DNA of 11,880 nucleotides from QHVT01 sp036387915. GTDB taxonomy: Bacteria; Acidobacteriota; Thermoanaerobaculia; Gp7-AA8. The DNA lies in assembly GCA_036387915.1 (NCBI GenBank), contig DASVSV010000513.1:1-11880 (forward strand), in the 5' to 3' direction. Shown piece by piece: positions 6,844 to 11,880 of the stretch. A program made the position numbers and the translations under genes. The notes beneath the pieces are model-generated. The model was not told the origin of the DNA and did no database searches. It saw only the letters and a program-made list of their open reading frames with translations. Position 1 is the stretch's first letter. Each line of letters starts with the position of its first letter.

Positions 6844-7245
6844 CGACGGGCAGCCACCTGCATCGCTTATGGGGTTCGGCGGCCGGAGCGGGTGGCGCGG
6901 CTCATCCTCTATGGCGGCTACGCCGCTGGATTCGCCCACGCGCCCGATTCACCGGCGAGGACGGAGTTCCGGGCCGTGGTCGACCTCTCGCGGGTGAGCT
7001 GGGCCAAGGACAATCCGGCGTTCCGCAGCGTCTTCACGTCGCAGTTCATCCCGGGTGGATCGGACGAGCAACTGCGCTGGTTCAACGATCTGTGCCGGCG
7101 GAGCACCACCGGTCCCACAGCGGCGCGCCTGCTGGAGGCGTGCAGCAACATCGACGTACGCCCGCTGCTCCGGCAGGTAAGCACGCCGACGCTCGTACTG
7201 CACGCCCGCCATGACGCGGTCGTGCCGGTGACCGCGGGGCGGCGC

Positions 7246-7414
7246 CTAGTGTCGTGTCAAGCCTGAAAACGCGGGTGATTTGCGAGCGCCGGCGGGCTGG
7301 CTGCAAGTCGCCGCGACGCAGGCCATGCGGGGCCATCGTCGAGGAGCGGCGGCGCAGCAGAGAGTCCGCCGCCGCCGCAAAGCACCCACGTTTTCAGGCT
7401 TGACACGACACTAG
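7246..7414. mobile_element. MITE-like element with 32-bp inverted repeats and CTAG duplication
   Basis: The left end (7246-7277) and right end (7383-7414) are inverted copies over 32 bases with one mismatch: CTAGTGTCGTGTCAAGCCTG on the outside, then AAAACG[C/T]GGGTG inward. CTAG lies at both edges and is itself a palindrome. Deleting one CTAG plus the 161 bp between exactly restores the host hydrolase frame, so CTAG is best read as a 4-bp target duplication. The core encodes nothing convincing. IS481 is known to insert at CTAG, but other families also use similar targets and the transposase that moves this element is not in the window. Confidence 0.85.
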
Positions 7415-7562
7415 CGACAATCCCTGGCGCCGAGTTCGTGGAGCTCGACTCGAGAAACCACGTGCTGCTCCGCGACGAGCCCTCCTGGACGCGCTTCTGC
7501 GAAGAGATCCTCCGCTTCACCGCCGCGCACCGGCACCGCACGGTTCCCTTAAACAATTTAGC

Positions 7563-7593
7563 GTACCGCCGCGAAGACCGAAGGTCTGACCCC
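7563..7593 (-). repeat. 31-bp dispersed repeat (copy A)
   Basis: The 31 bp match 8968-8998 with two mismatches. On the minus strand it starts GGGGTCAGACCTTCG. It begins 14 bp beyond the stop of the RelE-type toxin gene. Confidence 0.8.
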
Positions 7594-7606
7594 GGAGAGG
7601 CCGGCG

Positions 7607-7933
7607 TCAACTGGACCGCTCCACGAGCGTCGGTGTCATGTCCCGCGGCGCGGTGAAGTCACCGGCGCCCTTCCGGTAGACTTCCTTGCGATCGCCGATT
7701 CGAACCACGTAAACCACCAAAACGTCGTCCTGGATCTCGTAAAGAATTCGAAAATCTCCTTGCCTGACCCGATACTTCTCGTTCGTCCCCGAGAGTTTCT
7801 CGACACCCGACGGTCGCGGATTGTCTGCCAGTGCTCGAATTCGCTGCGTAATCCGCTGGCGATCCTTTTTGCCAGCAATGGCCTCGAGTTCTTTGGCGGC
7901 TGACTTCTTGATGACGATCTTATAGCTTGCCAC
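7607..7933 (-). CDS. RelE/ParE-superfamily toxin
   Basis: This 108-residue protein has the RelE fold signature: YKIVIKKSAAKELEAI, the helix with RQRITQRIRAL, KLSGTNEKYRVRQGDFRILY, and VYVVRIGDRKEVYRK. Basic residues suit an mRNA-cleaving ribosome-dependent toxin, although the ParE branch (gyrase target) cannot be excluded. The start is GTG at 7933, overlapping the antitoxin gene by 14 nt, so translation is probably coupled. The last 19-20 residues after VYRK (GAGDFTAPRDM onward) extend past the usual family end, perhaps because the original stop was lost when the downstream repeat-bearing sequence was joined. It should act in the cytoplasm and be neutralised by the protein encoded at 7920-8150. 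Confidence 0.9.
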   Translation of the reverse strand: MASYKIVIKKSAAKELEAIAGKKDRQRITQRIRALADNPRPSGVEKLSGTNEKYRVRQGDFRILYEIQDDVLVVYVVRIGDRKEVYRKGAGDFTAPRDMTPTLVERSS

Positions 7934-8150
7934 TGCGTCTGAGCCTCAGCACGACCTCTTCAAAGTCGAGCGTGGGCTCGCGGCGACGCTTCTCGAATGC
8001 TTCCAGGTCCGCGGCGTCTTCTGACAGGGTCTGCCGAACGGCATCGTTGACGACGTCGGAGATCGACCGATCCATCGCAGCAGCTTTGAGGCGCAGCGCT
8101 CGGTGAAGGTCGGGGTGAAAGTAGATCGTTGACCGCTTGGGTGTAGCCAT
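7920..8150 (-). CDS. ribbon-helix-helix (CopG/RelB-like) antitoxin
   Basis: This 76-residue protein has an N-terminal ribbon-helix-helix: beta strand KRSTIYFHPDLHRALRLKAA and helix MDRSISDVVNDAVRQTL. An acidic C-terminal part follows (EDAADLEAFEKRRREP, DFEEVV) that would bind the toxin. It is the first gene of the operon and overlaps the toxin by 14 nt, the common antitoxin-first order. By analogy with the family, it should bind operator DNA as a dimer and repress its own promoter, with tighter repression when bound by toxin. A palindrome suited to this lies 10 bp upstream. The start is ATG at 8150. Confidence 0.9.
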   Translation of the reverse strand: MATPKRSTIYFHPDLHRALRLKAAAMDRSISDVVNDAVRQTLSEDAADLEAFEKRRREPTLDFEEVVLRLRRSGKL

Positions 8151-8159
8151 GCCGCCATC

Positions 8160-8171
8160 ATAACGTTATAG
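8160..8171 (-). promoter_or_regulatory. operator and -10 candidate of the toxin-antitoxin operon
   Basis: ATAACGTTAT (8160-8169) is a perfect 10-bp palindrome, 10 bp before the antitoxin ATG. On the minus strand, TATAAC at 8171-8166 resembles a -10 box, so repressor and polymerase would compete. If the -10 is used, the leader would be very short. Half-sites of this length are usual for ribbon-helix-helix repressors. Confidence 0.5.
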
Positions 8172-8465
8172 CGTCAAACGCGTCGTTCTTCGCGAACAGA
8201 CGTTGCGCCCGCGGGCGCGCTGCAGGACGCCTCCTTCCGAGCGACCTTGCGGCGAATGCAATGATCTTGTCGACCAAGCGAACGACTCTCGCGCGCCTTC
8301 CGGGCTGCGCCGGACGCTTCTGTGGGCCCGCGGTGCGCGCCGCCGCCGTTTCGGGCCGTGTCACACGCCGACGTGGCATCGATTGCAGGAGCGACGGCGA
8401 CAAGGCCCCGGCGCGCGTTCGCGACATCCTCGGCCGCTGCACCGGGAGCGCCGTCTTCCTGCCGC
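8172..8465. other. gene-free GC-rich stretch
   Basis: Several frames are open here on both strands, but all are rich in Arg, Ala, Pro and Ser with no recognisable motif, as expected from GC-rich non-coding or decayed sequence. I see no RNA gene or repeat. Confidence 0.5.
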
Positions 8466-8680
8466 GCGTCGAGCTCCGATTGTGCACTGCTGGTCGCCCA
8501 GGAGCTTCTTCGGAACGACCTGGACGAGCCGGCGGCGCACGACCATCAGGGCTTGGCGCTTCTGAACAAAGGACGGCCGACGGAGGGCATACGCCACCTC
8601 CGCGAGCCGTCGCCCTCCGTTCCGCGAGGGACGCCGGGGCCTTTGCGCCGCCCAATATCAGGTCGCCTTGGCCGCGAGGA
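8466..8680 (+). pseudogene. decayed TPR-repeat protein fragment
   Basis: One frame reads LLVAQELLRNDLDEPAAHDH, QGLALLNKGRPTEGIRHLRE, which fits the TPR pattern (A-x-x-x-L-G-x-x-L-x-x-x-G-x-x-x-E-A-I-x-x-L-R-x-A). The expected continuation appears in a second frame from about 8607 (AVALRSARDAGAFA) and then a third (AAQYQVALAARM), so at least two frame breaks follow. There is no start codon in a sensible place and no intact end. The full parent gene is not in the window. Sequence from 8680 to 8962 contains nothing I can support. Confidence 0.5.
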
Positions 8681-8962
8681 TGATCAACGGAAGAAGGCGA
8701 TCACTCCCTCGTCCCTCCGCAAAGTGGGACACGCCGCGGTCAACTCGATTGCAACCGACTCTTGCCGCAGCGACCGCACCATCGCACAGGCGTGCCGTGA
8801 CTCAAACCCGGAGTTCAAAGAACCAAGTGTGACCGGCGCGACGATCGCGATAAACGCACAAGTCGCGAGCTGCTGTTCAACCAGGAGCACGGCGCCGAGT
8901 GCAGGTACGGTAAAGCGACACTGTTCAACGGGCAATGCAAGAAGTGCCGTCACGTTATCAGG

Positions 8963-9382
8963 TTACCGTACCGGCGCGAAGAACGAAGGTCTGACCCCAG
9001 CAGAGAGGACCCATACGACAGTGGTCAGGAGGGGAAGGAGCAAGGCGCACCCGGCTGACAGGGGTCTGGCTGATCTAGCCAAGCCCATGAAAACGGTGCC
9101 TTCGCGACTTCCCGTGACCTGAACATCGACGTGATCGCCGACGCGAACTGGCGGATCGGAACGCGTCACCGTGAAATCGCCAGTAATGCCGTTGCTGAGA
9201 GTCACCTGTACGTATCGCTCGCCGTAGTCACCTACGTCCGTGATGGAATCGACGCGGGCACAGTATGCATATCCGGGTGTTGGGATAAGAAGGCATGGCT
9301 GCGGCTGTCCGCAATGAGGGCACGTTGTCGCCTCGTCGCTAACACCGCCGCGACACGCCCTACATTGCCCGATCGTCGCCAT
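8963..9382 (-). CDS. zinc-ribbon protein with C-terminal membrane anchor
   Basis: The product is 139 residues. Residues 7-24 form a four-cysteine zinc ribbon (C7-x2-C10, C21-x2-C24, as in CRAC and CPHC). A beta-rich middle follows (RYVQVTLSNGITGDFTV, RVGDHVDVQVTGSREGTVFM), and residues of about 110-128 are hydrophobic (GCALLLPLLTTVVWVLSAGV), probably one membrane segment. No family name is recognised; it may be a small membrane-tethered sensor or assembly factor. The last residues (RPSFFAPVR) are encoded by a 31-bp repeat also found after the toxin gene, so the original C-terminus may have been replaced. ATG 9382 is chosen because it places the zinc ribbon at the N-terminus. Confidence 0.7.
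   Translation of the reverse strand: MATIGQCRACRGGVSDEATTCPHCGQPQPCLLIPTPGYAYCARVDSITDVGDYGERYVQVTLSNGITGDFTVTRSDPPVRVGDHVDVQVTGSREGTVFMGLARSARPLSAGCALLLPLLTTVVWVLSAGVRPSFFAPVR
8968..8998 (-). repeat. 31-bp dispersed repeat (copy B)
   Basis: 29 of 31 bases match 7563-7593 in the same orientation. Here it forms the last codons of the zinc-ribbon gene. Downstream similarity continues loosely (GAGAGG) after a gap. Confidence 0.8.
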
Positions 9383-9534
9383 TCACGTCATTCTCGCTGA
9401 CATGCCTCTGTGAACCTAAGCTAACACACCCGGGCCCGAACAGGTAAACTCTTGGCGAAGTCCGCGTACTGGCACGCAACAGATCCCGGTGCTGATCGTT
9501 TGGCGTTCGCCTGCGGAGTTTCGAATCAAACAAG

Positions 9535-9915
9535 TCACTGGATCGTCAGGAACGCGGTAGCGATCAAAGCACAGAGACCAACGACGAAGAGCGCGCCGGC
9601 AACCACTATGTATTTATACGATCTGGCCGCGAGAGAGTAGAAACGGAGCTTCGCATATACAGCGTCTCCTGCCGCCATCGTGATGTAGAGCAAGCCGATA
9701 CCGCCCGCGACGATTGCGCCAAGCATCGAGGACCACCCGACCGCCAGAAGAGTTTTCGGCCACGTTCCGGCATTAGCGAATCCAACGATCTTCTCGGAAA
9801 ACGTGAGCGAGAACACTAGAATCGCAGACACGAGCGTCAGGAACTGCTTGCACAAGTCCTTAGTTTCGAGATAGTTGTACTTCAGAAATAGGCCAGCCGC
9901 ATCATCGTCCGCCAT
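9535..9915 (-). CDS. small integral membrane protein with three helices
   Basis: This 126-residue protein has a soluble N-terminus (MADDDAAGLFLKYNYLETKD) and three hydrophobic segments at about 25-39 (FLTLVSAILVFSLTF), 55-79 (LLAVGWSSMLGAIVAGGIGLLYI) and 102-124 (IVVAGALFVVGLCALIATAFL). GGAGGG lies 6 nt before the ATG, a strong ribosome site. The family is not recognised. No enzymatic motif is seen. Its start is about 200 bp from the divergent transposase, so the insertion sequence's left end must lie in 9916-10117 and may separate the gene from its old promoter. Confidence 0.75.
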   Translation of the reverse strand: MADDDAAGLFLKYNYLETKDLCKQFLTLVSAILVFSLTFSEKIVGFANAGTWPKTLLAVGWSSMLGAIVAGGIGLLYITMAAGDAVYAKLRFYSLAARSYKYIVVAGALFVVGLCALIATAFLTIQ

Positions 9916-10117
9916 CGAATCCCTCCGAGAGACTATCTTTCAACGTACATGCACTCGGTAGAGTACCGCCAGTATGAATCACGACGCGACGTCCTTGCCG
10001 CGGGTAACGTTCGCGCTCGATCCGCTCCCTTTCGTCCGCCTAACGCATGTTGAAAGCGCGCCCCTTCCTGTAAGTTTGGAGATGGCGAAACCCAAACGAA
10101 AGGAAGGAGCGGCTGCC

Positions 10118-11182
10118 ATGAAACGACAGGCGATTCAGTATCTCGCGATGGATGTGCACCGGGCAACGGTCGTCGCCAGCTTGCGCGACGAGTCGGGCAA
10201 GGTGCTGATGCGCGCGACGGTGCCCACCGAGGCGAAGGCCATTCTCACGCTGGTCAGGAGCGCCGGCCCGCGCGTGCATGTGGCCTTCGAGGAAGGAACG
10301 CAGGCGCAGTGGCTGCACGATCTGCTGATCGATCATGCCGAGCGCGTGATCGTCTGCAATGTCCGCGGACGCAGCGAGACCACGAACAAGAGCGACCGCA
10401 TCGACGCAGACGGGTTGTCCGAGCTGCTGCGCCTCGGCGCACTGAAACCGGTCTTCCACGGTGCGCCGGAGATCCTGACGCTCAAAGAGCTCGTGCGCTG
10501 CCACAACTCCCTGGTCGAGGACTCCACGAGGGTGATGCTGCGCATCAAGGCCATCTTCCGTGCGCGAGCCATCCCGACGCCGGGCGTCTCGGTCTACCGT
10601 GCATCGCGACGCAAAGAGTGGCTGGCCAGGCTGGAGGGAGGTGCACGCGTCCGAGCGGCCTCCCTGCTGACACAACTGGACCTGCTGCTCGAGCTGCGAC
10701 CGAAGGCGAAGGCGGCGATGATCGGCGCAGCGCGCCGGCAGCAGGGCTGGAAGGTGCTACGGTCGATCCCGTTCCTGGGGCCTGTACGGACAGCACTGAT
10801 CCTCGCGATCATGCGTACCCCGTTTCGCTTCCGCACCAAGAGAAACCTGTGGCCGTACGCCGGGCTGGCCGTGGTGAAGCGGTCGAGTGCCGATCAGGAG
10901 TTCAGGAACGGCAAGCTGCAGCGGAGCAAGAAGCCGCCGGTCACTCGTGGGCTGAATCGGAATCACAATCCGATGCTGAAGTCCGTGTTCAAGGGAGCGG
11001 CGACGGCCGCCGCATCGAAGCCCGGTCCGCTCCGCGACTACTACGAAGCCTCGGTTGCACGAGGCGTGAACGAAGATCTCGCCAAGGTCACACTGGCCCG
11101 CAAGCTCGCGGCCGTGGCCCTGCGTCTGTGGAAGAAAGGAGAGCTCTGGGATGCGAAGAAACTGACGATGCAAGCAACATAG
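10118..11182 (+). CDS. IS110-family transposase (DEDD recombinase)
   Basis: The product is 354 residues. An N-terminal RuvC-like DEDD domain has D12 (YLAMDVHRA), E58/E59 (VAFEEGTQ), D93 and D96 (NKSDRIDADGLSELL). A central helical region follows, and the C-terminal transposase-20 domain holds the helix-hairpin-helix SIPFLGPVRTALILAI and RTKRNLWPYAGLAVV. Ser256 or Ser257 is a candidate for the strand-exchange serine. Family members cut and rejoin DNA guided by a structured RNA made from their own non-coding end. The start at 10118 is chosen for GGAAGGAG 8 nt upstream; an in-frame ATG at 10082 and an earlier one at 9974 lack such a site. All key residues are present and the gene is intact, so it may be active. 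I see no terminal inverted repeats, as is usual for IS110. Confidence 0.93.
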   Translation: MKRQAIQYLAMDVHRATVVASLRDESGKVLMRATVPTEAKAILTLVRSAGPRVHVAFEEGTQAQWLHDLLIDHAERVIVCNVRGRSETTNKSDRIDADGLSELLRLGALKPVFHGAPEILTLKELVRCHNSLVEDSTRVMLRIKAIFRARAIPTPGVSVYRASRRKEWLARLEGGARVRAASLLTQLDLLLELRPKAKAAMIGAARRQQGWKVLRSIPFLGPVRTALILAIMRTPFRFRTKRNLWPYAGLAVVKRSSADQEFRNGKLQRSKKPPVTRGLNRNHNPMLKSVFKGAATAAASKPGPLRDYYEASVARGVNEDLAKVTLARKLAAVALRLWKKGELWDAKKLTMQAT

Positions 11183-11466
11183 CGCTCGGATCAGCGACGA
11201 TCGTCGAGTGCGGGTAAGCCACTTCGAGATCTCAGTGAATCCGGGACGAGGTTCGAGGGGAAGTCTCAGCAGATCCGTTCCGCCCGACCGCAGTCACGTC
11301 GAGGCACTCGCCTAACCACAGGCCCCCTCGGATGACCAGAAGAAGCGTCATGTCCACGCGCGTCCAGGACGGGCGTGAGTCTCAGATAGAACCATGGTCG
11401 ACACCGTTGAGGTGATCGCCGGCGCGCTTGAAATCGTCTCAATGAGGATCAACGGAGATACCGAAG
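11183..11466 (+). other. structured non-coding region after the IS110 transposase
   Basis: These 284 nt have no convincing gene. They contain a perfect 12-bp palindrome CGACGATCGTCG (11195-11206) and a strong hairpin at 11355-11377 (CACGCGCGTC, loop CAG, GACGGGCGTG, one G-G mismatch). Long-range pairing is also possible between CGAGGGG near 11255 and CCCCTCG near 11325. In the IS1111 branch of IS110 the guide RNA is encoded in the 3' non-coding end, so this is the natural place for it; the 5' side has under 200 nt before the neighbouring gene. The right end of the element is not identified. Confidence 0.4.
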
Positions 11467-11700
11467 ATGAGTCAGCGGCGTAAGACTGTTCCGCCCACCC
11501 GCGTGTCCTCACGATCGCCGAGTTCCGGTCGGTCGGGGCTGATTGCCAAGGAGAAGACCGAAAAGCAATCAGCAAAGAGGAGAACTGTGCGGCCGGTTCC
11601 GCGTGCCGAAGCCAAAGCGGCGCGGCGGTTGCCGGCGAGGAGTTGCGCCCGCCACGACTGCCGATCTGCAACCGCCGTGACGCCGTTACACTGGCGATGA
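11467..11700 (+). CDS. possible small basic protein
   Basis: A 77-residue frame starts at an ATG with GGAG 9 nt upstream. It is very rich in Arg, Lys and Ser (MSQRRKTVPPTRVSSRS, then KEKTEKQSAKRRTVRP) and has no recognised domain. High GC content makes such Arg/Ala-rich frames common by chance. It may instead be the first part of a gene that continues in the next frame after a frameshift. Confidence 0.3.
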   Translation: MSQRRKTVPPTRVSSRSPSSGRSGLIAKEKTEKQSAKRRTVRPVPRAEAKAARRLPARSCARHDCRSATAVTPLHWR

Positions 11701-11880
11701 CGTAGGCAGCTCGGCTGCCGGACCGAAGCCAGGCCGCACCAGCTTCAGCGTGAAGTTAGCCCGGATCATTCATGAAGCCGCAGGAACGTGCGACGAGCGG
11801 CTGGTCTTGGCTAAGTCAACGGCACTGGGACGAGCCAAGCTGCGGAAAAGGATTGCAAGACTTGCCGTTCTGGCGGCGAG
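11681..11880 (+). CDS. open frame running off the window end
   Basis: After a TGA at 11678-11680 this frame stays open to the window edge (66 codons). The downstream part looks protein-like: SFSVKLARIIHEAAGTCDER, LVLAKSTALGRAKLRKRIA. No ATG start is seen in a good place; a GTG within SFSVKL is possible. It could be the continuation of the reading frame at 11467 after a frameshift. The family is unknown. Confidence 0.3.

Larger units (their letters stand above)
6850..7656 (+). pseudogene. alpha/beta-hydrolase, 5' truncated and split by an insertion
   Basis: The frame opens with AATCIAYGVRRPERVARLILYGGY, which is the part just after the nucleophile elbow in hydrolases of the type often joined to LuxR or adenylate-cyclase domains. 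The HG motif and the Ser elbow are missing. It continues with TPTLVLHARHDAVVPVTAGRRL, including the acidic catalytic residue, and is then cut by the CTAG-bounded element at 7246-7414. Beyond it the same frame resumes: ATIPGAEFVELDSRNHVLLRDEP with the catalytic His, then WTRFCEEILRFTAAH. Removing 165 bp rejoins R-R-L-A-T-I-P-G exactly. After about 7550 the frame runs through a 31-bp repeat to a stop at 7654-7656 without family character, so the 3' end is also altered. Confidence 0.8.

Noticed and set aside
7257..7610. 117-codon minus-strand frame across the MITE-like element
   Set aside because: It spans the inserted element and the interrupted hydrolase, so it cannot be an old gene; composition is Ser/Arg/Ala-rich.
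8684..8953. 89-codon minus-strand frame with a hydrophobic stretch
   Set aside because: No ribosome site, no recognisable pattern, and it lies within decayed sequence.
8797..9052. plus-strand frame with Cys pairs (AECRYGKATLFNGQCKKCRH), HNH or zinc-finger-like
   Set aside because: No start codon, no conserved His-Asn-His order, and it runs into the repeat and the zinc-ribbon gene on the other strand.
10038..11316. GCCTAAC, an integron attC-like R-box, at 10038-10044 and 11310-11316 on either side of the IS110 transposase
   Set aside because: IS1111-type elements can target attC, which made this attractive. But no matching GTTRRRY box or attC fold is found near either, and a 7-mer occurring twice is close to chance.
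1..11880. CRISPR arrays, tRNA or rRNA genes
   Set aside because: No regularly spaced direct repeats, cloverleaf-like segments or conserved rRNA sequence were seen by eye on either strand.

Overview
This is GC-rich DNA of bacterial type with densely packed genes on both strands. An FG-GAP/VCBS secreted protein, small secreted orphan proteins, an IS110-family transposase and a RelE/ribbon-helix-helix pair suggest a soil or sediment bacterium with a large genome, such as Acidobacteriota or a similar phylum. The lineage is a guess; no taxonomic marker gene is present.

Layout. Positions 1-4318 look functional. They hold an exported five-repeat FG-GAP protein (153-1685, +), a start-less alpha/beta-hydrolase remnant (1745-2330, -), a small secreted protein (2331-2666, -) and a coiled-coil lipoprotein (2987-4318, +). 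The last two are divergent and share a spacer with a 14-bp perfect palindrome. Positions 4553-7656 are a gene graveyard. It holds a pRiA4b ORF-3-like gene with an apparent 4-nt deletion, a nucleotidyltransferase with two single-base frameshifts beside its intact small partner gene, and a 52-bp copied piece of the upstream lipoprotein gene. It also holds one intact small protein (6005-6382, -), a cupin gene without a start and with a frameshift, and an alpha/beta-hydrolase that lacks its 5' half. That hydrolase is split by a 165-bp MITE-like element with 32-bp inverted repeats ending in CTAG.

Positions 7607-8150 (-) encode an apparently intact RelE-type toxin and RHH antitoxin, with a palindromic operator candidate at the promoter. 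Positions 8172-8960 have no intact gene but contain a decayed TPR fragment. Two minus-strand genes follow: a zinc-ribbon membrane-anchored protein (8963-9382) and a three-helix membrane protein (9535-9915). A 31-bp repeat lies at the 3' ends of both the toxin and the zinc-ribbon gene. An intact IS110-family DEDD transposase (10118-11182, +) is followed by about 280 nt of structured non-coding DNA, a plausible place for a guide (bridge/seek) RNA. The window ends in weakly supported reading frames.

How the parts relate. No multi-gene metabolic pathway is visible. The best-defined functional units are the toxin-antitoxin pair, the two-gene nucleotidyltransferase module (now broken) and the IS110 element. 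The main message is genome turnover: insertion, deletion junctions, small duplications and frameshifts. I found no convincing new multi-gene system. The points most worth checking are the MITE-like element, the IS110 3' non-coding region, the 52-bp duplication and the 31-bp dispersed repeat.
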